Shown: positions 48,880-59,777 of the stretch, one piece after another
How positions within the stretch are numbered: the stretch's first letter is position 1
How the letters are laid out: each line of letters starts with the position of its first letter
Assembly (NCBI GenBank): GCA_015501585.1
Contig: JADNRY010000017.1
Coordinates: forward strand, 248,001 to 312,000
DNA: 64,000 bases
Direction: 5' to 3'
DNA from: Rhodocollybia butyracea
Lineage: Eukaryota > Basidiomycota > Agaricomycetes > Agaricales > Omphalotaceae
Position numbers and translations under genes: made by a program
Notes under the pieces: model-generated
Databases searched by the model: none
Told to the model about the DNA's origin: nothing
The model's input: only the letters and a program-made list of their open reading frames with translations

Positions 48880-49262
48880 ATAGGCTTGCCTCAGAGTAGC
48901 GAGTCATTTTTGCGCGGCATAAGAACATGCATGCATTAACCTATAATACGCGACTAAGTCGAGAGTGAGCAAAGAGTGTCATGATGAAGAGATTAGCAAG
49001 TCGTCAAAAGTAACATGTACATTTTCGCAGAGCAGCTTCTTCGGCAAACAGCAATGTAAGAATCAAACTGATCTGGCTAGGGGGGAGAAAGCCAATAGGT
49101 GGAGCGTTGATGAAACGTCTTTCGTACGCTGCTGCAAGACAATTGGGATCTTGGCAAAGGATAGACGAGTGTCCTTCAGCAAGACGCTAGTCAAATAAAT
49201 CCTTTGCGTGTTCGAGAGCAATTCTACGCTTTGCCATTCAGTATTAAGACGGGCCAGAATAT
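48880..49262 (-). pseudogene. Unknown tandem gene family, copy 2 (5' half only)
   Basis: Matches the 5' halves of copies 1, 3 and 4: the block with GAGTAGCGAGTCATTTTTGC, the splice-like GTCATGATGAAGAGATTAGC region and the coding piece around 49030-49200. The expected start codon is lost and frames are broken. No C-terminal block was found. Confidence 0.55.
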
Positions 49263-49474
49263 TGAAGTTTGTCACCTACTTTAACACCTACTTTAAACAA
49301 GCGTCGCAGCACCGATCGATATCATGGTAGTGGTGGTGAGAACCAATATGTTTCGTCCAGTAACAGTGGGGGTCAGCGGTTTACTGGAAAACTATCATAC
49401 AGATAATGAGGAAGGCTGGTGGTTAGAGAGCGAGTACACAGTACATTCATAGTAAACTTTATGGTAATTATTCA

Positions 49475-50358
49475 ACGCAGATTACGCATTGAGCGGACTG
49501 AAGGAGGGCAAAGAAATCATCGCTAGAGTAGCAAAGAGCGTCCGGCCCCTTGTCAGCAAAACAACGTAGTAAAACTTAAGCTTCTTTCTAGCCATAGTGA
49601 AGGACACTCTAAATATGTCCTCCTCATCACCACTCTCTTTGGGTACAATGAATACCAGATCCGTAAGGAGTTCAGCGTTCCACTTGTATGCCTTGATATT
49701 TCCAGCGGTGACATTAGGACGGATAAGACCCTCGATTTTGGACGAATCAAAAGCAGAACTTGGCATGAGACAAGGAGGTTCATCGGTTGGTGGAGGGACA
49801 GAGGTTTCAGCGGACTCGAATGCTTCAGCCAACAAAGGGTGCCGATGAGGATTCGCTGGGAGCTCAAGGCCCCTTTTTGTGTTCGGCGCGTAAGGATAAT
49901 CAGTGCTGCACAGTTGTTAACTTTGAAGTACCAGATGAACATAAAATAGTGACGTACTGCATCTTGCCCAACAAACGATTCGAGATAGATAGCCTCATTC
50001 GCGTCAGAGTAGTGAGTCATTTTTACACGGCATAAGAATAGGCACGCGTTGACTGATGCTACACGACTGAGGCAAGAGTGTTAGTGAGTGTCGTGACGAA
50101 GAGATTACCAAGTCCACATACTCTTCGAAAGTAACACATTCTCGCAGGGCAGCTTCTTCAGCAGCAGATATGTAGGATTCGAGCTCATTTGGAAGTGGAA
50201 GAAAGTTAACAGGCGGAGCATTGACTGAGCATTTCTCATACGCGGCTGCAAGACGATTGGGATCTTGGCGAAGAATAGCCGTGTGTTCTGTAGCAGTTGA
50301 ATATTTCTTTCGCTTGTTCTAGAGCAATTTTACGCTTTTCAGCATTGAGACGGGGCAT
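49475..50358 (-). pseudogene. Unknown tandem gene family, copy 3 (best preserved)
   Basis: Starts MPRLNAEKRKIALEQAKE at 50358, then a one-base shift leads to TAILRQDPNRLAAAYEKC, VNFLPLPNELESYISAAEEA and RECVTFEEYVDL with a GTAATC donor. Later pieces are EAIYLESFVGQDA, VPPPTDEPPCLMPSSAF, NIKAYKWNAELLTDLVF, IVPKESGDEEDIFRV and a tail ending ISLPSFSPLNA. This copy gives the best view of the family: about 250 residues, no signal peptide or membrane segment, no motif I can name. Given the pattern of single-base gaps elsewhere in this window, it might be intact in reality. Confidence 0.55.
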
Positions 50359-50487
50359 GGTCAAAGGTAAAGGCAGGTCACACAAGCGCCTGCGGCATCT
50401 GAGACTCTGGCCCTGGGTGGATACGAAATTTGCACAACTGTAGTTGGTGGAGGTGATTTCATTACAAGTTTTACAGTAATTATGCAA

Positions 50488-51176
50488 CATAGGTTACACG
50501 TTGAGCGGACTGAAGGACATAAGTAGTCCAGGGTTCCGTTTGTATGCATTAATGTCATTTGCGGGTAATATCACGATGTGTAAGAGCCTAGTAGATATCG
50601 GATAAAGCAAAAACAGAGCCTGGAAGGACACCAGGACATTCGAGGCAACAGCAGGGCGTTCTGCCAATTTGAGCTCTTTGGTCCACAAAGGATGCGCTGG
50701 GCCTACCCTGTACGTAAGGATGGTTCCTACTGCACAGTTGTTAGTTTAAAAGTATCAGATAAACACGAAATCGTGGCGTACTGCAATTCTGCCCTCCCGC
50801 GAAGCGTTCCAAGATAGATATCCTCGGCCTTTATACGCCGCATACATACACGCACTGACCGATACTACGCGACTGAGTGCTAGTGAGTGTCACGATGAAA
50901 AGATCAGCAAGTGCACATACTCGTCAAGCGTAACACATTCTCACATAGCAGATCCTTCGGCGAGAGCGATGTAGGAGTCGAGCTGATCTGGAGGGGGAAG
51001 AAAGCCAACAGAATCAGATGAAGCGTTGGTGGTGTATCTTTTGTACGCTGCGGCAAGACCACTGGCGAAGAATAGACAAGTTTTCTTCACCAGCCGATGC
51101 GCCCGTGATTGGATAGCTCTTTAGCGCGTCCTAGAGCGATTTCACGCTGTTCAGCGCTCAGCGTTGAGACGAGACA
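50488..51176 (-). pseudogene. Unknown tandem gene family, copy 4 (degenerate)
   Basis: Starts MSRLNAER at 51176 and then meets stops. Pieces with the family pattern follow: ASGLAAAYKRYTTNASS, FLPPPDQLDSYIALAEG, ECVTLDEYVHL, and a short C-terminal block ending with the shared SPLNV. The central part is shortened relative to copy 3. Confidence 0.55.
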
Positions 51177-51928
51177 TGGTCAAAGGTAAAGGCAGGTCGC
51201 CTGCGAAATATCTGAATTGATATCTAATCTCAGGCCCTCTTATCACTGATCAGCGTTTATCAGCTGACAGCTGTCAACCCTCTGATTGGGTGGGCTTATC
51301 ATCCCCTTATCGCTTTCTCGTATGTATGACCTTTCTTAGCAGTCTCACTGTTGCATTCACCGAACGAACAGGACGCTCCAAACAGTTGGCATTCGCCTTC
51401 GCGAAGAAAGAAACGCGCCAAGCCAACAGGATTCAATATCCCACATTTTTGCATCTCCCACAAACTTTCATCTTCTTGCCAGCATATATCCGGCCCTTCG
51501 TTTAGGACATACTGGATATTCACACTCCCTCTCGGGGTTTTCGGCCTTCCAAAAAATTTCCAAGGACTGGGTCGCATGAGCTCAGAGAATCGAAGGCTAA
51601 ACACTCGAATCGAAACACCCCAAATTTGGATGAAATCAAGGATCTAACCAAGAAACTTCCACCGCAATCGAAATGCCAAAAGAAGTTCACAAAAACTACC
51701 TACTCTCCTTTTGCACTTCCCCTCAAACCATGTTCCAGAGTCTGAGTCCTACGCCCAATGTCAGTCTTCGGCAAGAGATTTCTTAGGCCGTTGTATATCT
51801 CTCCTCAAGTATATCGTCAAGAAATACGAATTGACAAAGACAGCACAAATATACATCCAAAGGTAAATTTAATAGGGAACCCGTGATGCGCTTCAATACC
51901 AACTTTCACAATTGCTCAAGCCTGAGAA
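51177..51928. other. Intergenic with an unsupported minus-strand frame
   Basis: A frame at 51604-51299 (101 residues, with PSPWKFFGRPKTPRGSVNI) has no domain or intron support. No other feature seen. Confidence 0.35.
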
Positions 51929-52734
51929 TCAAGTCGTCGGTTCGGGGCCTGTGAGCATGAACGTCCCGCCTATCGGCCGCCCTAGCCCAGTAGCTTCAGC
52001 GAACGAGCTAAGGTTGAAGTTTTCAATTGAAGTCGTGGAATTGACCAAGGTCTGTTGGTTGAATCCGGCAGGCTGGTGGAACAACAAAAACGTGTACCTG
52101 TTGGCATTCCAAGTCAGCAAGTTCCGCTGGCTATATATCAACTGATAAGGTTTACCTGTGCGGCGGAGAACCTGCAGGAGGAGTAGGCATCAAAAAGTTA
52201 GATATGGCAGGTGTCCTGTTGGTCAGAGGCTGTGGCTCTCCCCGCGACGCGAAGAAATTAGCACCAAGGAAATGACGGATTTCAGCCTCGGATGGGTCCT
52301 GAGGAGTGGGTGCATCTGGGTCTATAACGGCCACAACGAACGGGCCAGTCCCTGCGTCACCGTTGACCGCAAACGAAGGAGGGCCGGCAGTTTCTGAATA
52401 TATACCAGTAAGAAAGACGAATACGAAGTTCAACAGGTCTAACGAATTCTTACTATTTCGGGGGACGTGGATACCTGCATGAAGGATGATGTCTTTGGCA
52501 CCGGGCTCGGGAAAAGTCACTTCCAGAAGGACGGTGGGGTCGAAAGTGATGAAGATATCTTCAGGAAGCTAGGGGAGTCCTCTAAGAACGGGGGAAAAAG
52601 GAGGCGGAGCCAAATATACTCACATCCACCGCCTCAAACGCGGCTTTCACCTCAGCCAGGCTAGTATCTTGAGCGTTGGTCGCAACGAATGAAGCAACCA
52701 AGAGTAAAAGACGTGTTATGTGGGGGAAATGCAT
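51929..52734 (-). CDS. Secreted PEBP-family protein
   Basis: Phosphatidylethanolamine-binding/OV-16-like protein. The start at 52734 gives MHFPHITRLLLLVASFVATN-AQ, a signal peptide. Introns (about 55, 80 and 58 nt) join AVD to LPEDIFITFDPTVLLEV, HA to ETAGPPSFAVNGD, and SPPHR to YTFLLFHQPAGF. The family core is present: FVVAVIDPDAPTPQDP (the DPDxP motif), EIRHFLGANF, and YTFLLFHQP, which correspond to the ligand-binding loops. It ends SFAEATGLGRPIGGTFML. It is probably extracellular or cell-wall associated; fungal members are often abundant secreted proteins or protease inhibitors, but its ligand is unknown. A TATTTATATA stretch on the minus strand lies about 45 nt upstream of the start. Confidence 0.88.
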
Positions 52735-53074
52735 GTCTGGAGGGAGTGCGTATATCTGGAGAGATAAATTCAAGGTATATAAATATCCTCGTAAAGATAT
52801 TCTTTAAAAAAAATGGGGTTTGAGAGGTCTCGCCGACGGTCTCCCGTTAGACATGCTTGAGAACCAGCTCTAGCAAAACATATGGAGGACGAGTTAATTT
52901 TCGTCGCCTTATTTCGAGCAGTGATGCATTGATGCATGAACACCACTTTTCCAAAAGAGTATGAGAGTAAAACTGCTCATCCAGGCAAGAATCCCAACAC
53001 AAGTGTGCTTCTGGCGGGAGAATGTCCTACACACGACGTCATTTCATAGTATCATATAGTACGTTCCTTTCCAT

Positions 53075-53605
53075 CCAGGAATGGAAGGGTCTTCCGTGAC
53101 CCGTCTCGCCCTTCCTCGTCGAGACCCCAGCAGACTCAGAGCTGGACGCTTTCTCCAGGGGGAACGAAGCTCCTGCTGGAGGCTCCTTGGAGGGGCCAGA
53201 TGAAACTAGGCGTCAGATGAAAGAACACACCGTTCACTCCCCGGAAAAACCTAGGATGCCGAAATTTCACTGATACCCTCTGTTCGTAGACATCTGACTC
53301 GCCTGGCACTCGTCTCCAAGCAGATATCCCCTCCAAATCCGAGGCACTAGTACGATATGATCCGATACTGCAACTCTAATTTAAGACTGTCGCTAAGTAC
53401 ACACCCCGGACTGTGGTCATTGGTGATAGATGCACGCATTCACCTTTGTTTTTTGTTTTTGTCGGACCAGGAAAGGATGAGCCTTCCGTCTCACCCTTCT
53501 TCGTAGGTTAATCCTACGCCGGAGACGGAATAATCTACCTTGAAGAACCAAACCTGCGAGGAGGTCCCTTAGAGGAGTCAGATGAAAGTGTCAATGACAA
53601 TGTGT
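53075..53605. repeat. Diverged direct repeat, about 130 bp, two units
   Basis: Units at about 53080-53215 and 53465-53600 share an ordered series of short matches: CCAGGAA..GGA, CTTCCGT, TC(G)CCCTTC, TCGT, and GGAGGGGCCAGATGAAA versus TAGAGGAGTCAGATGAAA. Neither unit lies in a gene I can support. The surrounding region 52735-53873 shows no other feature. Confidence 0.45.
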
Positions 53606-53873
53606 GGGGAAACTCGAAGGGACTCCGATGGGAAGAACCCATCATCCATCTCATTTGTCAACACCAAGTGGGAAGCGCTGACCATCAAGCCCATCTTGAA
53701 AATGTCTGCATATTCGAAGCTTGTTGATCACACATGATCTAGACTGGCAAGATGTTTGAGAGCAAGAGAGGGCGTTTCTGATATAATTGAAGCGTTCGTT
53801 ACGGACAGTCGTGTGCAGAATGAGACTTCTTTAACTCCTCCGAGCAACCCATCTTCCCTCCACCGCCTTCTAA

Positions 53874-54532
53874 CTAATTATCGCCAACCCGAAAAGTAAC
53901 CAGCATCATCGGTTGAGGTCCCATATCATACCAATTCGTTCTTACCCTGCGATTTGGCAAATGATCATTCTTCCTAAACAAGCGAATCGATGTGCGAGAA
54001 TGGGCTGCTGGTATATTGAACCCTTGTTTCATCGCCCCAGCTGCAGATTTACGGTGCGCAAGCTCTTTGACTTGTCTATGAGCGAAGAACGACTTGCTAG
54101 AGCCAGTGATAGATTCATGGGGGAGGGTGAGGATGTCTTCTTCGGTGAGACCGTAGGAGGATTTGGCTGAATTGAAAGTAGAAGGTTAGATGATTTCACA
54201 GAACAAGAGCAAACAGAAACGTGATTCACCATCACTTTTGTACATCCCCTAAAAAGCGAAGTTGTAAGTTTTCGACAGATGAATATCGTATTATGACTAC
54301 GAACCAGTGTTCCAGCCGGCCACTTGAAGCCTGCGTTTGCGTTCGCGTCCTTGTTCCAAGGCACTAATGAATCTTTCCAGTTTTTGACAGCCTCGCGTTT
54401 CTTGGCTGCTTCTGCCTTTTCTTCTTTGGTTGGTTTTTTACGTGGAGGAGCAGATTTATTTTCTGCAAGCAAAGTTCGTTTTGTCTCTGGACCCGAAGAC
54501 GCGAAAGGTGTCTCGGTGCGATAGACAGGCAT
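53874..54532 (-). CDS. Lysine-rich protein of unknown function
   Basis: The start at 54532 gives MPVYRTETPFASSGPETKRT, followed by KSAPPRKKPTKEEKAEAAKK and KNWKDSLVPWNKDANANAGF. Two introns (donors GTTCGT and GTGAAT) bracket the short exon GMYKSD, then AKSSYGLTEEDILTLPHESI, SKSFFAHRQVKELAHRKSA and a tail RTSIRLFRKNDHLPN to a TAG at 53874. The open frame through three exons and the conserved-looking second half argue for a real gene. There is no signal peptide or membrane segment; basic N-terminus suggests a nuclear or nucleic-acid-associated protein. I cannot name the family. The 5' end could extend into the frame upstream around 54700-54960, but the splice phase did not fit. Confidence 0.55.
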
Positions 54533-55557
54533 TTCTGTAATTGCGAATTTGAAGAGGAATCGAAAGAAGGCAGAAGTAGAGTGGGCGATGGTTCTAGGGA
54601 AGCAATGTGTAAGTGTCCTGGTATTGAGAGGAGGCCGACAATTACCTCGTTGGGCTTGGATGTAGGAAAGATGCTGGGGGGCGCGACGACTTTGGTTGTA
54701 CTCTGAGGTTTTTGGGTCTTTATATAACCATCAAGACAACGCTTGGACCTGGTCCAAGCCGAGAGTGGCGCATTGACAATGGCCAATGCCGCGTTTTTTG
54801 GCCAGTCCAAGCGGGACAAAGATGTACTCGTCGAGAACATATTGTTATTTGTAGAAGTTTCTGGAGAATAATTTTTTTCGGCCAAAGCAGAAATGGACGC
54901 GTCTTGTACATACATACATCTACTACTCCGACAACGAAATGACGCCGAATCCACACAGTGTCAAGTCAATCTACCTCCGAGTCGTACATCGCGTATCACA
55001 AGTTTCTTCCACTTTAACTTTCGAAAACCGAGCAACAAAGAACAAAAGTTTAGAGTGGCGAAGGAAGTCTCGGCCCGGGAGTCATTTTGTTCCGACGCGC
55101 CTCGTCCACCTCGTGACCACACAACGCGAAAATCGTTACCTACATACCTCTGGCGTGATAGGATTCCACTAAATTCATGCTGGTAACTAAATGTTTCACA
55201 GTCAGAAGAGCACGATGCATAAATCTTTCCTTGCAAAAATTAGTCCGCTCGCGTGTTCAACCCCGCGGTTTTTGGTTGTCACCTCGGTCGAGCAAGATTC
55301 AAAATCTCCACCGTTGCCAAAGGTGCCGATATTCCAACTCGTCGCTAGTGGATTAAGGATGGAATTGACCTAGGTTGATCAAAGATCTCCTCATTTCAGT
55401 GTCGTGGGTAGCGCGATGAGGAAGTTGCTGGGGATAGTTCTGTGCGTGTCTTATCCTCTATCTGTGTATTAACTCGAAATAATTGTCTTTTTTCTGCGTT
55501 TGTCGGAGGAACTCCTCATCGTTAGTAATTACATGTCAAAGAGCTGAACGTTGTCAA
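54533..55557. other. Intergenic; possible unassigned exon at 54656-54840
   Basis: A minus-strand frame (MFSTSTSLSRLDWPKNAAL, SAWTRSKRCLDGYIKTQ) ends at a GTAATT donor. It may be an upstream exon of the lysine-rich gene or a separate short gene; neither joins cleanly. Nothing else is supported. Confidence 0.3.
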
Positions 55558-56377
55558 CTAGCATACTGGAGGAAAGAACCAGTCGAAGCCCACCCGACCT
55601 GTTTTATTCTGCTCCAGGTAATATTCCATCGCAAACATTTGCCAGACGGATGGGTTCAGCAGACCCTGCCATGGTGCCCATCCTTTGTCTAAAAGGGGAT
55701 ATGACAGGATCTTCTTGTGGAACTTGTATATCGTTTCAAGCAGCTCTTTTGTGAGCGGTTTTCGATCCTTGCGAATGACTGTGCACTGTTACAACACAAT
55801 TTAGCTCTATGCCATGCAACCAATTTCCTGCAAATACACGCACTTCTCTGTGGTCGGCCATTTGCCACCTGGCATAAGCCGAACATGAGCTTCAACTGAC
55901 ATTCAAGGGGAGCATATAAACACACGGAAGAGGTGCAAACGCATCGGACGCCTCAATTCTCAGCTTCACGGCTATCTCATTCCCTTCTACTGCCGGCCTG
56001 TACATCCCAGTACTGTATATGATAAGAGGGATTCCACAACGCTTGGTGACGGGGCAAATTTCGCCTCGATGGAAGATAGGATGATTCTTCCGGACTAGCT
56101 CGTGCTGAAAATGCTCCGATTGCGCACCACCGTTGTTGGGCGAGATCTTAATCCCCCAAACCTCATTTAAATTGTAGGGTCTGCAGATAGGCTTATGTAC
56201 GCCCCAGTGAGCTTGTTGACATTCCTCTGACTGAAATTATGTGCTCAGATTGGGGTTTGACAATAGGTATGTGGAATCTGGATCTACTTACGCAGTAAGT
56301 AACACTCTTGCATTCGAGCACCTTCTGAACGCCTCCTCGTCCTCAGAACGTTTGCATTTGAAGCAGTAGTTTGGCAT
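55558..56377 (-). CDS. MYND zinc-finger protein
   Basis: The start at 56377 gives MPNYCFKCKRSEDEEAFRRC. The MYND finger continues as CKSVTYC, then, after a 64-nt intron (GTAAGT..TTTCAG), SEECQQAHWGVHKPICR. The Cys and His ligands are all there only if one base is added between TCG and AATGC near 56313, turning RRCS-N into an RRCSKCKSVTYC-like finger; as written the frame breaks inside the finger. The rest reads NEVWGIKISPNNGG, ELVRKNHPIFHRGEICPVT, CGIPLIIYSTGM, AVKLRIEASDAFAPLP, and, after an intron whose donor is probably at 55908, DRKPLTKELLETIYKFHKK and FDWFFPPVC. Small MYND proteins of this form are common in agarics; they are protein-binding fingers of unknown role. Confidence 0.75.
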
Positions 56378-58059
56378 GATGTGAGCAGGTTGTGGTGGAC
56401 TAGAAGAAAAGCTAAACTGGCATTATGTACTTGTGTTGTGATTAGAGTGGCCGTTTGATGCGAACAGCAAGGTCTCTGGCTGGCTTTCCTCTTCCGGTAG
56501 AAGCGTTGCTACTTATTGAAGAGACTAGATCTCTGGAACTGGATCCGAATTCACGAACGAACACCGCTTTTTGTTCTACTTCAAGTTTAGCTTGACAAAA
56601 ATACAACTTGTATAATAAGCAACTTGAAACCAGTAATCTCTCGATTTTGATTGGTTACTCTTCGACTGAGCGAGCAGATGTCGGAGGACCCCGCCTACCT
56701 CCGTCTCAGGCTGAAGCTGAAGTATAATAAGCGTAGTGAGTCACGGCCGCGAAACGTTGTGGCCAAGTTATGACGAAGAATTTGCCCGAAAGTCAAGTTG
56801 TGAATCGCACAGACAGTGCACTACTATGTGTGTCCCACCAGCCCCTTTCAGCCTGCCGGAGCCTCAGGTTGTTTGTGTGCTGCAGGGCTACCGAAGAGCT
56901 CTATGAGTTTGCGGCAGATGCGATGCCATGTTCAAAATATCGGGGAGCCTCGGTTATCGACATAGTGTTCTGGTCCAAGCCGTTGTGTTTGAGTTTAGCC
57001 GCGAGTTTGCGAGGCTACATCGTACGGTACCTGAAGTAATGTGGAAGCACGTATAACGTCGTCACTGTACACACTCGAGTCAGAAAACTTAGCATAGTTC
57101 CTATACTATTTACTTACACGTTGGCCAAACGTTTGACTGTCGTCGTTGACATCTTCTTCGGAGCTATAAAGCCAAACTTCAAACTCTCAGAAGCTCGGTA
57201 CATCTAAACCTCCCTTTGGCCTTGAAGCTGACGCGTTCCACGTAGCCCTCCACGTAGCTCTCACATATCGGGGTAGCCAAGGGTAGCCATGTCTGGATCG
57301 CCCATGGAAAACCATACTTAGATCACACCAAAAGCATTGAACACCAACACGAAAACCGCTCATCTATTCGAGACAGACACAAACAACAAGTACAGTAAAA
57401 AACAACCAAGTATATGTAAAAACGTCCATTTCTACCCCCTTCGCAGTAACTAATGAAAAACGCTCTACACGGGAAGTGAACAACTGAAACCAAGGGAAGA
57501 ATCGTACGTACGGTGGGAGGAGAGAGTGAGGAAACGAGAATATGGAATGGAGGTAGGGAACGAGTGGATCCCATCGCCAGCCGACCGAAAAACAAAAACA
57601 TCCCAAGCGCTCACCAAAGACTACACATCTCAATACACACCCGTTGCCGGGTCGATCGAGACAGTGTCAGTGGGAGACTGCATCGGGGTTTTTGAATGGA
57701 GGGATAGAGAGGGATGAGGAGGTATTTGGGTGGAGAGAGGAAGGAATGTACATAGATGTAAAGTAACAGTGTAGTAGAACGATGCGAAAGAAACAGACGT
57801 TGTGGTGGTTTGTCCCGTATCGGTATCGGTACCAAGTCCAAAATGAAATGAAGGTGTCGTAGAAGGAGTCATTTCTGAGAGAGAAAGAGAAAATGAGAAC
57901 GGAATGAGAAACGAGACAGATAGACAGATAGAGCAGAGAGAGAGAGAGAGAGAGAAACAACATGAAAAACCAAAAAAACGAGAGAAAGCAGAGGATGCCA
58001 AAGAAATAGACTGATAATAAAGATCAATAAAATTGGGGAAAGCGAGAGTCCGATTTATC
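56378..58059. other. Intergenic; 3' flank of the bZIP gene on the right
   Basis: No gene supported. A plus-strand frame at 56770-57039 and several around 57320-58085 lack support; the latter come from low-complexity purine/pyrimidine sequence 3' of the bZIP gene. Confidence 0.4.
57935..57955. repeat. (AG)n microsatellite
   Basis: About eleven AG dinucleotides inside a longer purine-rich tract (57860-57990), about 100 nt downstream of the bZIP stop codon and probably in its 3' untranslated region. Confidence 0.8.
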
Positions 58060-59201
58060 CTATACAAGCCCAACACGCCCCTCAATTGACTCCCACAAGC
58101 CGTTAGCGGGTGTATTGTCTACCGCGTCCTGCGCGGTGGGCAGTATATCCAGAAACGCTTCTAGCGTTAGTCCGATATCGGACCATGTTTCCCCAGTATA
58201 ATCCATCATATCACTGTCAAAGGCAAGATCCAAAACATTCGCTCCAGTTGTAGTTGTTGTCGTCGTTGTTCCACCTGTAACTCCTCCGGCTATCGACGAT
58301 CCACCCAAACTCATACCACTCAGACTCAATCTCCTATCCTCTTGTGTCATTTCCTCTGTGACGGATGCCGTGTGGGCGGCTGGCGCTTGAGTAATAGACG
58401 AACGAGTTTCTGTGGGGAGCTGCGTGTGCGCCGTGGGAGGCGAAGACTCACGGTCAGAGATAATCTCGCGGAAGAGGGATTCCATAGTCGCGTCATCGAC
58501 CGGGGGTGCATCTTGAGAAGCGCTGGGGGCGTCAAAAGAAGGGGCGCCGGAGGAATGATCAGCGTAGGGGTCGTAGAGTGCCAGTTCACCCGCTGCAGGG
58601 ACAACGGAGGGGGGGTTCCTCCGAAGGTCGCCACCCGTGCTAGGTGGCGAGTGGACTGGGGGGGCTCTGACGACTCCGCAGGTGATGTTATAGGTGCGGG
58701 AAGCGACGCGGAAGGAGACGGGGAGAAGGTAGTGGATGGTGGTTCGAGGGATGTCGAAGGGGGAGAGACTGGAGGCGATGACGAATCAGTAGTAGAAGTT
58801 AGACCTGTAGGAAGGCCCTGTGCCGCTAGTGCTTTTACAACGGCATCCCAGCCTTTTTCAAGAGTTTTGATTCGCTCCTTGAGTTCTTCGTTCTCACGGT
58901 CTCTAGATTCTGGGAGTGGAACTGGAACAAGAGCAGGGGCAGTCATTCCCATGCCAGCACGTAGCTGGCGGTTTTCCTCCTCGAGTTCAGCTACTCTGCG
59001 CTCAAGGTAGGTAAATTGGGCTTTTCTGCGGTCTCGTGAATTCTGGGCAGCGATACGATTGCGATGAGCTCGGGCTTCTTTGCGTTCTTCAGAGCTTTGT
59101 TCTGTACGAGGTCGTTTGCGAGAAGGGCCAGGCTGAGGTTCAGGAGATGGTGATGGAGACATGCTGGATGAAAAAGAGAGGCTTGAAGGTGCTTTGGGCA
59201 T
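58060..59201 (-). CDS. HAC1: HacA/XBP1-like bZIP transcription factor (unfolded protein response)
   Basis: In fungi this factor activates ER chaperone and ERAD genes after Ire1 splices its mRNA. The start is 59201, or the in-frame ATG at 59162 (MSPSPSPEPQPG); a TATAAAG at 59219-59213 favours 59162. The bZIP is SSEERKEARAHRNRIAAQNS, RDRRKAQFTYLERRVAELEE and ENRQLRAGM, the form typical of HacA/XBP1. A Ser/Pro-rich stretch follows. The N-terminal frame then runs into junk, while an acidic activation region continues in another frame: AAGELALYDPYADHSSG, VDDATMESLFREIISD, LAFDSDMMDYTGETWSDIG, to a stop at 58060. Removing 58678-58596 (83 nt) between two CNG/CNG sites joins CCTG to CAGCGG in the right frame. 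Alternatively one C is missing from the C7 run inside that segment. Confidence 0.82.
58596..58678 (-). promoter_or_regulatory. Candidate Ire1-type unconventional intron
   Basis: Read on the minus strand, the 5' site is CTG/CGGA (after 58679) and the 3' site CTG/CAGC (after 58596); both match CNG/CNGN. The 3' site sits in a seven-base loop with six possible stem pairs (C-G, C-G, U-G, G-U, U-G, U-A); the 5' stem is weaker. Removal of 83 nt shifts the frame exactly into the acidic C-terminal frame. See the findings for the rival explanation. Confidence 0.5.
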
Positions 59202-59733
59202 GGTAGTTGGAGCTTTATAACTGCGGCTAGCAGGACGAGATACGTGTCAGTCGTAAAGAAATGTACCTGGCGCTTGTTAACTTATATAATGTTACGTGGC
59301 ATTCTCACAGTCACGAGGAAGCAGTGCAGAAACGCGGGTCATTGATGAGCGCCCATGGCAGAGCGCAGCAAGACAGCTTAAAATTGGAGAACTTGGACAG
59401 GGAACTACTAAACGGTAAAGTCAAGTACCGGCCGCAGGTTCACTCTAACTTGCTGACAGGCTTGTAAACGGTCGTCTACTTACTAAAAGGAAAAGGGACG
59501 CTTGCTACTAATTTAGTGTGGCACATGCGACCGTGTCACAGTTCTCCACTTGGATTGGCAGATCATAAGAAGAAGAAGAAAACAACTGCGACTGTCAGTA
59601 CATAGTGTTCGTCAAATCCATAAGGTGCAGATGCATTGCCATCTGGTACCGTCTTCGAAGTTGGGTCCTGTGACCAAAGATGGATGCAACAATGTACAGT
59701 GCTGGATTCACATGGAAACTCGAGATGGAGGAC

Positions 59734-59740
59734 TATAAAT
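59734..59740 (+). promoter_or_regulatory. TATA box candidate of lipase 1
   Basis: TATAAAT 38-44 nt upstream of the start codon at 59778. The same element at the same relative position precedes the tandem copy, and the surrounding ~200 bp are related (both contain CTCCACTTGGATTGGCAGAT). Confidence 0.65.
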
Positions 59741-59777
59741 ATGAAGAAACTTGTTCGACCGACTGTTTGTAGCTACC

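Noticed and set aside
57900..57990. Purine-rich tract as a coding Glu/Arg-rich protein
   Set aside because: Simple AG repeat in the 3' region of the bZIP gene, with no start, intron or domain.
58342..59010. A 222-residue plus-strand open frame over the bZIP gene
   Set aside because: It is antisense to a clear bZIP; high GC makes stops rare on both strands.
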